From the NCBI RefSeq assembly GCF_015668515.1, contig NZ_JADPFO010000001.1, positions 770,823-834,822 on the forward strand: a stretch of 64,000 nucleotides of DNA, in the 5' to 3' direction. The notes beneath the pieces are model-generated. The model searched no databases. It had not been told where the DNA came from and saw only the letters and a list, made by a program, of their open reading frames with translations. The first letter of the stretch is position 1, and each line of letters starts with the position of its first letter. This document shows positions 1 through 7,771 of this stretch, in pieces. The position numbers and the translations under genes were made by a program. The stretch is from Paraclostridium tenue. Lineage in GTDB: Bacteria > Bacillota > Clostridia > Peptostreptococcales > Peptostreptococcaceae.

Positions 1-564
1 CAACCTCAACAGTTTGTGGCACAAGACCGTGTTATAATAGATTCAGCTTATCCAGGGGACATTATAGGTATACATGACCCAGGAATATTTAATATTGGTG
101 ATACATTAAGTGAAAAACAATCAAATTTACAATACACTAATATACCACAATTTGCTCCTGAACACTTTATGAGAGTATCTACAAAAAATGCCCTTAAAAG
201 AAAACAATTCGTAAAAGGTATTACACAATTATCAGAAGAAGGTGCGATTCAGGTTTATAGACAACCTAATGGTGGTATGGAAGAACTTATTATAGGAGTA
301 GTTGGAGTTCTTCAGTTTGAAGTTTTAGAATATCGTCTAAAACAGGAATATAATGTTGATATACTAATGAACCCACTACCTTACCGTTATGTACGTTGGA
401 TTGAAAATGATCTTTCTAAATTTGGTAAGCTTTCAATGACAATGGATACATTACTAGTTGAAGATAAAAATAGCAATCCAGTATTGTTATTACAAAACGA
501 ATGGTCTATTAGACATCTACTTGAGAGAAATGAAGGTTTAATTTTAAAAGAAACTTCTTTATAA
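1..564 (+). CDS. prfC: Peptide chain release factor 3, C-terminal part
   Basis: This is the 3' end of a gene that begins before the window; the frame is open from base 1. The product resembles the C-terminal third of RF3, the translational GTPase that recycles RF1/RF2 from the ribosome after peptide release. The G domain lies outside the window. Visible features are the domain II end (residues reading GDIIGIHDPGIF), the conserved stretch QFAPEHFMR and the domain III segment GVVGVLQFEVLEYRL, all typical of RF3 rather than EF-G. A strong hairpin terminator follows. The gene is a housekeeping anchor at the left edge of an accessory island. Confidence 0.93.
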   Translation, partial: QPQQFVAQDRVIIDSAYPGDIIGIHDPGIFNIGDTLSEKQSNLQYTNIPQFAPEHFMRVSTKNALKRKQFVKGITQLSEEGAIQVYRQPNGGMEELIIGVVGVLQFEVLEYRLKQEYNVDILMNPLPYRYVRWIENDLSKFGKLSMTMDTLLVEDKNSNPVLLLQNEWSIRHLLERNEGLILKETSL

Positions 565-572
565 AAAATAAA

Positions 573-616
573 TTTTAATCCCCTTGCGTCTATTTTAAAC
601 GTAAGGGGGATTAAAA
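573..616 (-). terminator. Hairpin terminator, minus-strand side
   Basis: Inverted repeat of about 16 bp (arms TTTTAATCCCC and GGGGGATTAAAA plus paired ends) around an 11-nt loop. Read on the minus strand it is followed by a T-rich run, so it probably stops transcripts from the DUF2075 gene; read on the plus strand it has no T run. Confidence 0.6.
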
Positions 617-621
617 CAAAA

Positions 622-655
622 AAACTACTAAATTATAAACTTAGTAGTTTTTTTA
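622..655 (+). terminator. Intrinsic terminator of prfC
   Basis: Perfect 10-bp stem (AAACTACTAA / TTAGTAGTTT) with a 9-nt loop, followed by TTTT on the plus strand. It lies 58 nt after the prfC stop codon. Confidence 0.85.
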
Positions 656-678
656 TCCTCTTTTCGAGGGTTTAAAAA

Positions 679-710
679 GAGTTTTATGTTTATAGTAATC
701 TAACAAAATT
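679..710 (+). repeat. Element A, truncated copy (5' arm only)
   Basis: Matches the left arm and first core bases of the structured repeat seen complete at 10782, 23196 and 29011. The arm is almost identical to the left arm of the copy at 23196, and the core reads AATCTAACAAAA where intact copies have ATCTGAC[G/A]AAAC. The right half is missing; the sequence changes about 10 nt before the 3' end of the DUF2075 gene. Confidence 0.6.
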
Positions 711-719
711 AAAATAAGC

Positions 720-2582
720 CTAATTATTAACACCTACACTCCTAAGAAAATCATAAGTCTCGTCTAAATTCTTATCATCAGGAACATACAAAATCATTCC
801 TTTTCTACTTCTCGTCAATAAAACTCTATAAATATTTTCCATAATCAATTTAGGATTTTTATACTTCTTCAAATGGTATCCAAGCTTATTTTCATCAAAA
901 TCAAATTTACCATTTCTAACAACATAATCTCCACCAAATATAACAATAGGAAAATCTATCTCTAACCCCTGACATGCAAACTCAGAAGCAGCAGTTTCCA
1001 TTTCATTACAATCTCTTAAAAACCATTTACCTGCCTCTCTTGAATCTATATAACTTGTAAAATTACTTTTTCCTAAAGCTTTCTTAACATTTTCAAAATC
1101 ATTGCCCTTTACCTTTGAAGATATAAGAAGACCATGCTTTAAATTCTTATTTTCAAGATTTTCAACATACTCCATACACTTATTAAAATCGCGGCTTACC
1201 TTAATAACAAAACCTTTAGACTTTATATGATCTAACTCTTTTCTTGCCTCAAAAACATTACAACTTAAAACTGATTCAATAAACTTTGATATATCTATAA
1301 AATTATTTCTAATAGACACATCTAGGTGCAACTCATTTACTATATTTAAATTTTTAACCTCTGAAAAATCCTCTTTAAACTTATCAGGTAAATATATATC
1401 ATAATCTATTCTATCTTTTAGCACCTCTACCCAGAGCTTAATTCCTTTTTCCTCTCCTTCATGGATAGATTGTCCATTTCCTACAAAACAAACTAAAGTA
1501 ACATCACCTTTAGCTTTGTAGATTTTATCACATATATCAATTAAAGCTTGCGGCTCACTTATACCACCTGAATTCATCTTTTCTTCATCCCAAGCTCTTT
1601 GGGCTTCATCAAATAATAAAACATTATAATTAGGAATTTTATTATTGTTCATAAACTCTCTTTTAAACTTAATAGCTCCTTTTATATAAGCTTTACCTAA
1701 ACCTTCTTTTCCAAGTGCTTCATCAATTTGAGCTTCTATAACATTTACAAGAGGTCCATTTCCTGATAAATATATAGCTCCACCTTCATTAGTGTTCTTG
1801 CTTTGTATATACTTGTTGTAATTGTATAAAAACTTAAGAGCTACAAGAGTTTTTCCCGCACCTGGAACTCCACTTATAAAAACTATATTTTTGCCACGAT
1901 TTTTTGTCATGTTATTAAATACTATTTTCTTAAGTTGTGTATAGGCTTTTTCGATATCTCCATCTGAAATACTTTGTATATGTGGTAACTTACCACTTTT
2001 AAATAAATCATAAGTAGCACTTAGTATATCTGGTAATGGTTCATATTCAGAATTTATAAACTCCTGTGCTTTTGATTTATTTGATGGTGTTAGATTTTTA
2101 AAATCTATTTTCTCTAGGAAATTTTCTTTATTTAGAATTTGAAAATTATTTATGTTTTCACTTAGGTTTCCTTTAGTTAATACTAAGTAACTTTCCACTT
2201 CTAGATTATTTTCTCTTGTGAAATTGTGATAGTTATATAGATCTTCTCTATATCCTATAGCCTGAGATATATCATCTTCTGTGTAGTTTTGTTTATTTTT
2301 AAATTCTAAGATTATTACTTTTTCATCAAATAACATAATAACATCCGGTCTTCTTCCACCCTCTAGTGGTAGAAAGTATTCAAATATACATGTTATATCG
2401 TAAGTTGTATTGTTTAATAATTCATTTTGGTTATTAAGAAAATCTATACAGGCATCCCAAGCTGCTATTTGACCTTCTTCTACTATAAAACCTTTAGCTT
2501 CTGTATATTCTTTTATTTCATCTATTATATCTTTTTTATTTAACTTTTTTAGCTCATTTAATTTATATATTAATCCGTTCAT
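720..2582 (-). CDS. Nuclease-helicase with DUF2075 domain
   Basis: A 620-residue protein. The N-terminal part has a PD-(D/E)XK nuclease-like signature, with RRPD at residues 77-80 and LEFK near 92-95. The rest is a DUF2075-type P-loop ATPase related to superfamily 1 helicases: Walker A GVPGAGKT at 238-245, Walker B LLFDEAQ near 322-328, and a late motif NIYRVLLTRSRKG near 590-602 typical of SF1 motif VI. The start ATG follows GAGGAG with good spacing. It is probably a nucleic-acid-cleaving defence ATPase, given its neighbours (EVE-HNH, McrBC). That role is inferred, and no partner gene is seen in its own transcription unit. Confidence 0.8.
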   Translation of the reverse strand: MNGLIYKLNELKKLNKKDIIDEIKEYTEAKGFIVEEGQIAAWDACIDFLNNQNELLNNTTYDITCIFEYFLPLEGGRRPDVIMLFDEKVIILEFKNKQNYTEDDISQAIGYREDLYNYHNFTRENNLEVESYLVLTKGNLSENINNFQILNKENFLEKIDFKNLTPSNKSKAQEFINSEYEPLPDILSATYDLFKSGKLPHIQSISDGDIEKAYTQLKKIVFNNMTKNRGKNIVFISGVPGAGKTLVALKFLYNYNKYIQSKNTNEGGAIYLSGNGPLVNVIEAQIDEALGKEGLGKAYIKGAIKFKREFMNNNKIPNYNVLLFDEAQRAWDEEKMNSGGISEPQALIDICDKIYKAKGDVTLVCFVGNGQSIHEGEEKGIKLWVEVLKDRIDYDIYLPDKFKEDFSEVKNLNIVNELHLDVSIRNNFIDISKFIESVLSCNVFEARKELDHIKSKGFVIKVSRDFNKCMEYVENLENKNLKHGLLISSKVKGNDFENVKKALGKSNFTSYIDSREAGKWFLRDCNEMETAASEFACQGLEIDFPIVIFGGDYVVRNGKFDFDENKLGYHLKKYKNPKLIMENIYRVLLTRSRKGMILYVPDDKNLDETYDFLRSVGVNN

Positions 2583-2690
2583 AGTTCTCCTCTTATAAAT
2601 ACTTTAACTTTTTATCAATACCATTATATTCCATATTTATTAAGTAATAAACCTTTAGTATAATTAATTGTATACAAAGAGGTGATTTAA

Positions 2691-3095
2691 ATGAAAAAAA
2701 TGATAAAAGTAGTTGCATCTATTATAGAAAATGAAAATGAAGAGATATTATGTGCTTTAAGATCTCCTGAAATGACTTTGCCTAATATGTGGGAGTTTCC
2801 TGGTGGTAAGGTTGAAGAAAATGAGTCTTTATTTGAGGCTATTGAAAGAGAGATTAAGGAAGAACTTGATTGTGATATAAAGGCTTTAGAGGTTTTTAAT
2901 GATAATACACATGATTATGGTAATTTTATAGTTAATCTTATAGCGATTAAGTGTAATTTAGTAGGTGGTGTTCCTGTTGCTGGTGAACATTCTAAGCTTA
3001 TTTGGTTAAAAAGAGAAAACTTAGAATCATTAAAATGGGCCCCTGCTGATGTACCTGCTGTAAGTCAATTAATTAAAGAGTGTGATAAAAAATAA
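2691..3095 (+). CDS. Nudix hydrolase, MutT-like
   Basis: A 134-residue protein with a clear Nudix box at residues 39-61 (GKVEENESLFEAIEREIKEEL), which binds Mg and cleaves nucleoside diphosphate-linked substrates. FPGG just before the box and SPEMTLPNMWEF are typical of the MutT/8-oxo-dGTP pyrophosphohydrolase branch that also includes CTP pyrophosphohydrolase-like enzymes. It has its own promoter (TATAAT-like box near 2660) and GAGGTG ribosome site, and is divergent from the DUF2075 gene. It is probably nucleotide-pool cleaning. A link to the surrounding restriction genes is possible but unsupported. Confidence 0.9.
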   Translation: MKKMIKVVASIIENENEEILCALRSPEMTLPNMWEFPGGKVEENESLFEAIEREIKEELDCDIKALEVFNDNTHDYGNFIVNLIAIKCNLVGGVPVAGEHSKLIWLKRENLESLKWAPADVPAVSQLIKECDKK

Positions 3096-3127
3096 GAAGA
3101 TAAGTTTATACTTATCTTCTTATTTTT
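3091..3127. terminator. Shared convergent terminator
   Basis: Near-perfect hairpin (arms AATAAGAAGATAAGT / ACTTATCTTCTTATT) followed by TTTTT. It overlaps the end of the Nudix gene and lies 15 nt from the end of the minus-strand HNH gene, so it can serve both. Confidence 0.8.
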
Positions 3128-3141
3128 TATAGTATTATTAA

Positions 3142-3969
3142 TTATCTATTGCTTTTAAGATGCTCTATATCTTCTTGTGAATTAATTATATGCATTTTCC
3201 TATGACAATTTGGACATAAAGCTGCTGTGTTTTCTATAGTATCATCCCCACCTCTTGATAACCATACTATATGGTGTACCTCTAGATATGGTTCTCCTTT
3301 TGAATTTTTAAAAGGAGCTTCATTTCCACAAAGTTCACAAATTCCGTTAGCTCTTCTTCTTGTATATTCAACTACATATTGATCTCTATCATATTGTATA
3401 ACCTTACTTTCTTTTGATTTAGGCTTTCCTTTTGCTTTTTGTGCTTTATTTTTCACTTCATCATCAGGTAAGTTGCAAATATATATTTCTTTTATATTTT
3501 CATTTAGAGAATCTACATCATTTCCTTTTCTACAGATTATATCTATCAAATAATCTCCTAAATTATCATTTATAGGATATAAATATCCTTGATTTCCTCT
3601 CCCATTTTTATTAATAGGAGCGTATTTTTGACCTTGTTTCTTCATTATATCGTCTAAAAAATCATCTATTTTTATAGGATTTTTTAATTTATGATAATCT
3701 ACTAATATAATCCACCCTTCTTCATTCCAAAGTCCAAATTTTTCTATCTCTTTTGGTCTTGTGTGGCTAAACCCATCTCCTTTAGCTATATTTACTGATA
3801 CAATTTTTCTATTTACACAACTAAAAATTATATCTCCTAATTTAACGTCCTCCATCCTACTCCAATGGTGAACTTTCTTACCTCCTGAATCTATCTTTGG
3901 AGCCCATAAATATTGGCCGCTATACTCTTCTGCATAACTTTTGTTTTGAAACACCCAAAAATACCTCAT
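3142..3969 (-). CDS. EVE-like domain / HNH endonuclease
   Basis: A longer reading from 3984 exists, but ATG at 3969 has a GGGGAG site (3977-3982) at proper distance and is preferred. Residues about 1-150 resemble an EVE/PUA-like reader of modified bases (opening MRYFWVFQNKSY, then KLGDIIF and the WNEEGWIILVDYH segment). The C-terminal part is an HNH nuclease: CxxC at about 211/214, HH at 232-233, a second CxxC at 252/255 and a final His near 260. This matches modification-dependent type IV restriction enzymes with EVE-HNH architecture. It lies 73 nt after mcrC on the same strand, probably in one operon ending at the 3091-3127 terminator. Confidence 0.82.
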   Translation of the reverse strand: MRYFWVFQNKSYAEEYSGQYLWAPKIDSGGKKVHHWSRMEDVKLGDIIFSCVNRKIVSVNIAKGDGFSHTRPKEIEKFGLWNEEGWIILVDYHKLKNPIKIDDFLDDIMKKQGQKYAPINKNGRGNQGYLYPINDNLGDYLIDIICRKGNDVDSLNENIKEIYICNLPDDEVKNKAQKAKGKPKSKESKVIQYDRDQYVVEYTRRRANGICELCGNEAPFKNSKGEPYLEVHHIVWLSRGGDDTIENTAALCPNCHRKMHIINSQEDIEHLKSNR

Positions 3970-4042
3970 GCTATTACTCCCCATATATAAAATTTAAATT
4001 GTTAAAACTCTTTTATATAATATATACTGTAGTTTCTAATAT

Positions 4043-5290
4043 TTATCTATAAATAATACTTCTTAAATCATCCAAAGTATTTTCCATGCTATCTAATCTT
4101 GCAACCCTTATTTCAATGTATTTATTTTCTTCATCAACCTCCCAAATAGGATAATCAATGTTACCTTTTAAGCTAGGGTATAATATAATACATCTTTTAC
4201 TATCTTTGTAAGCGTTGACGTATGCATACATCTGATAAATATCTGACTGGCTATAATTAAGTCTACCGTTATAATCTATTTGTTTCCATTTTGTATCAAT
4301 AATTATGCTAGCCATGTCATTTTTATATAATACTATATCAGGCTTTAAGGATATATTCCTTTTATTAGTCTTAATATTTTTTAATAATCTTTTTCCATTA
4401 TCCTGCAATAATACTTTTGTATTTTTATCTGTAAAGTTTTTCAAAACTAATTTACCTATATACTCTTCATATAAAATATTCATTTCAAATAAAATAGAAA
4501 AAGCATTTTTATTTCCATAAGTATTTTTGCTACTTTCATTTTTTATTATTAACTTTGCAAACTCATAAGACAATTTAAATCTTTCATTTTTTCTATCAAA
4601 TTTAAAGATATTAAGCTTTTCTTTTAAAATAAAATCTTCACTTACATCTGCAAATAATTGTAGTATCTTTTTTATCTTACTTTTTACTTGTTCGTCACTT
4701 ATTTTATTTAATACTATACTACAAGCATGTTTAAATGTTTGATTTAAAAAGTTGTCATAACTATAAATATCATACTTACAATAAACTTTACTCTTGTTTG
4801 TATAATTTTTATTTATATGCTCTTTTAATAAAAGTTTTCCTTTTAAAGTATTTATATTATCACTTTCACTTATATACTCTAAATTAACACCTTTTCTTAT
4901 TTCATTTTCTAAATTCTCAATATACATCTTAACAAGCACTTCAAGTAAATTATTTTTACTAGTATTAATGCTGGCACTTTGTTCAATATTTAAAGGTAAC
5001 CTATTACACATAGATAACATTTTTATAAGCATTTTTCTATCATTATCAATATCATCTCCTAAAGATATTTTAGGCAATATTTCTATTAATAAATTATCAA
5101 GTGCTATTATACCTGTGTAATTTATAAATCTAATTTTATCAATATTAAGTTCAATTATATTTTTATTATTGTATTTATAGTTCAAATAAGAAGTTAGATT
5201 TTTAAGTTCCTTGTAAGATAAGTTATCTTTTTTATCTCCTAAGTCAATATAGTCATAAGATTCTCTAATGCATATATATTTACATTTCAT
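4043..5290 (-). CDS. mcrC: McrC-like subunit of type IV restriction system
   Basis: A 415-residue McrBC-type nuclease subunit. The C-terminal catalytic core shows PD at 317-318 (SLKPDIVLY) and DTKW at 332-335, the PD-(D/E)XK pair. The N-terminal region is the usual poorly conserved McrB-docking part. The start overlaps the mcrB stop by 11 nt (the ATG lies within the end of mcrB), a typical translational coupling. With McrB it should cut DNA carrying modified cytosines by GTP-driven translocation. Specificity here is unknown. Confidence 0.9.
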   Translation of the reverse strand: MKCKYICIRESYDYIDLGDKKDNLSYKELKNLTSYLNYKYNNKNIIELNIDKIRFINYTGIIALDNLLIEILPKISLGDDIDNDRKMLIKMLSMCNRLPLNIEQSASINTSKNNLLEVLVKMYIENLENEIRKGVNLEYISESDNINTLKGKLLLKEHINKNYTNKSKVYCKYDIYSYDNFLNQTFKHACSIVLNKISDEQVKSKIKKILQLFADVSEDFILKEKLNIFKFDRKNERFKLSYEFAKLIIKNESSKNTYGNKNAFSILFEMNILYEEYIGKLVLKNFTDKNTKVLLQDNGKRLLKNIKTNKRNISLKPDIVLYKNDMASIIIDTKWKQIDYNGRLNYSQSDIYQMYAYVNAYKDSKRCIILYPSLKGNIDYPIWEVDEENKYIEIRVARLDSMENTLDDLRSIIYR

Positions 5291-7535
5291 ATATATTTTT
5301 TATCTCCTTAGTGCCTATATCTGACTTAATTTTATATATATTTTTATTAGATAACTCACCTATAACACCACTTTTAAATAAATTTTCTACCTCTATTTCT
5401 TCCTTATATACTATATAATCATCTTCTTCACGTTCCCCTATTCCACCCAGTATTAAACCTATTTTTTCAAAATCATCATAGAAATACTCTTGAAGTAAAG
5501 GTATAATTTTATATTTTAAGCAATCTGATAAATCGTCTATAGTTTCTATGCTTTTGAAATACGCATGTCCAATCATATGATCTCTATCGTAAAAATACTC
5601 TATTCTTTTATTCACTATTTCTAATAGTTTGGATAAATCTATATCTTCTATTGGTTCTAATAAACTTTCATCAGGTATTATTTCTATAAAATTAAATCTC
5701 CTTCTAAGGGCTATATCCATAAGAGCTATTGATCTATCAGCTGTATTCATAGTTCCTATTATATATAGATTGGGTGGTAGTGAAAAATCATCTTTTGTAT
5801 ATGTAAGTTTACATGTTACTTGATTTTCTTTAGTTATTCTCTTATCTTCTTCAAGTAAAGTTAATAGCTCTCCAAATATTTTTGAAATATTCCCTCTGTT
5901 TATTTCATCAATTATAAGAACATATTTATCTTTTCCTTTAAAATCAAACTTTTCTTTATCTTTTATGTTTTTCTTTACTATTTCTTTTTTGCTATTTAAA
6001 TCAAGTGCATTAGAACTTTTATCTATTATACCTGAATAAGATGCTCTCGTAGCTATTTCTTTTAAAACACCATCTTCACATACAAAACTTCCTTTGCCAT
6101 CTGATTTTAAACCTTCGATAAATTCTTCATATCCATATGATTGGTGGAATGTACAAAAAGCAATTTGACCTTTTGCCATTAGTTTATTAAATTCATCTAC
6201 AATTTTTATCCGATTATCATCACTGTCTGAGTTTAATAAATCTTTATAATATTCCTTATCTATTATTTCCAAAGCTTTATTTACCACATTGTAAGTTTTG
6301 CCTGTGCCTGGAGGTCCATAGAATATTATATTTTTATTATCATTTATTTCTTCATAATTCACATTGTTAGTATCTTGATTTGATTTATTTTCTATATTTT
6401 TAAATACTCTATTAAGTACCTCTTTATTTCTAACCTGACTTATAGCTTTTAAGTATGTTATTTTTTCATATACCTTACTTTCTGTAGTAATCCACTCTAC
6501 AGGTAAAGTATGTACTAAATCTTCATCAAACTCATATCCATTGATAGGATCCTCTGTTACTTTTCCTATGGCATCAATTCTTATCATACCTACAGAATTT
6601 TCTCTAGGTCCCTGTGTATAGCATGCTTTTAATGCTACAATATCACCTTTTCTTATTTTTAAGAATTTTAATAATGGATCTTTAGATTTTGGTTCATTAT
6701 TTTTATCAATAAATTTTTCTAACTCTTCATTATCATCTATATAGTCACTTATATCATGTTTAAAGCATCCTATTGCTATTTTATTTTTTTTAATAAACTC
6801 TAATGCCTTAGAACCTTTTTCATCATAAGTTGATCCTAACATCCAATAATTAGATTTCTTTTCCGGTTTATTATAAAGTGTGTATATAAACTTACCAAGC
6901 TTTTCATAATTCCAATTTTTAAAAATATCTTGCTTTTTTAGTACTTTCGTAGCTTCATAATTTAAGAGTATTATATTATCTGAGTTTATATCAAACTTAT
7001 CATCCAAACCTAAGTCTTGTGCCAATGGTATAATAAACTCTGATGAAAGTAGTGATATAAATTTTTCTGGAACATAAATACAAAGTAATTTCAATAATAC
7101 CATATTCCATAAAGGCGTATTTATTTTTAGTACTTCCTCTATTTTATCTTCTTTAGCTAATATGATAGAATTGTAAATATCATTTTTTAATTTTGCAAAT
7201 TCTTGTTCTAAAGCTTCTCCTTCTAAAATTTCTTTATTTTTAGAACGACCTTTACAATATTTTCCTTCTTTATTCATATATATATGAAACTTGCTGGAAT
7301 TGCCTCCACCTATTCCTGCTAATATATTCTTTCTTTCTAGATAATAAATCATAGTTTCTTTATATTTATCAGGTGCATTATCTTTTTGTAAGGCATACTC
7401 TTCTATTTTGAGATCCTTAATTTTTTCTAGTGGAAATTTTTTTATAAAAGATTGTCTTTTTATTTCTGCTTCTTCTATTAATTTTTGATCAAATTCATAC
7501 TCTTTTGCTTTTTCAATTATTCCCTCTATGTTCAT
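5280..7535 (-). CDS. mcrB: McrB-like AAA+ GTPase with EVE/PUA-like reader
   Basis: A 751-residue protein. Residues about 228-360 look like an EVE/PUA-type base-reading domain (YWMLGST, FLKIRKGDIVALK, VEWITTE). The AAA+ motor follows: Walker A YGPPGTGKT near 406-414, Walker B LIIDEINRG near 540-548, and the McrB signature MNTADRS at 596-602 with ALRRRFNF near 609-616. The first about 220 residues are of unclear fold. Ribosome site AGGAGA precedes the ATG. It is the motor and recognition subunit for the overlapping mcrC. The reader domain parallels that of the HNH enzyme downstream, so both effectors may survey related DNA modifications. Confidence 0.9.
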   Translation of the reverse strand: MNIEGIIEKAKEYEFDQKLIEEAEIKRQSFIKKFPLEKIKDLKIEEYALQKDNAPDKYKETMIYYLERKNILAGIGGGNSSKFHIYMNKEGKYCKGRSKNKEILEGEALEQEFAKLKNDIYNSIILAKEDKIEEVLKINTPLWNMVLLKLLCIYVPEKFISLLSSEFIIPLAQDLGLDDKFDINSDNIILLNYEATKVLKKQDIFKNWNYEKLGKFIYTLYNKPEKKSNYWMLGSTYDEKGSKALEFIKKNKIAIGCFKHDISDYIDDNEELEKFIDKNNEPKSKDPLLKFLKIRKGDIVALKACYTQGPRENSVGMIRIDAIGKVTEDPINGYEFDEDLVHTLPVEWITTESKVYEKITYLKAISQVRNKEVLNRVFKNIENKSNQDTNNVNYEEINDNKNIIFYGPPGTGKTYNVVNKALEIIDKEYYKDLLNSDSDDNRIKIVDEFNKLMAKGQIAFCTFHQSYGYEEFIEGLKSDGKGSFVCEDGVLKEIATRASYSGIIDKSSNALDLNSKKEIVKKNIKDKEKFDFKGKDKYVLIIDEINRGNISKIFGELLTLLEEDKRITKENQVTCKLTYTKDDFSLPPNLYIIGTMNTADRSIALMDIALRRRFNFIEIIPDESLLEPIEDIDLSKLLEIVNKRIEYFYDRDHMIGHAYFKSIETIDDLSDCLKYKIIPLLQEYFYDDFEKIGLILGGIGEREEDDYIVYKEEIEVENLFKSGVIGELSNKNIYKIKSDIGTKEIKNIYEM

Positions 7536-7703
7536 CTTTTTCTCCTATATTTTGACTTATTATTTATTTTTAGTAAAATATCTAATAAATTGATACCCTT
7601 TTATACTTTCATTTTAGTACAATTTTATTTATTTTTCAATTTATCAGATTGTATGAATACTTATATATACTAATTTTTCTAATTAATTTTTACTAAGGAC
7701 CCT

Positions 7704-7746
7704 ATTTATAAAAAAGCGTAGTTAAATACTACGCTTTTTTATAAAT
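7704..7746 (-). terminator. Terminator of the YobI-type gene
   Basis: Symmetric hairpin AAAAAAGCGTAGT / ACTACGCTTTTTT with a 5-nt loop, T run on both strands. It lies 26 nt after the stop of the minus-strand YobI-type gene. Confidence 0.85.
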
Positions 7747-7771
7747 AATGCATATCTAGTTAATTTTTTAT

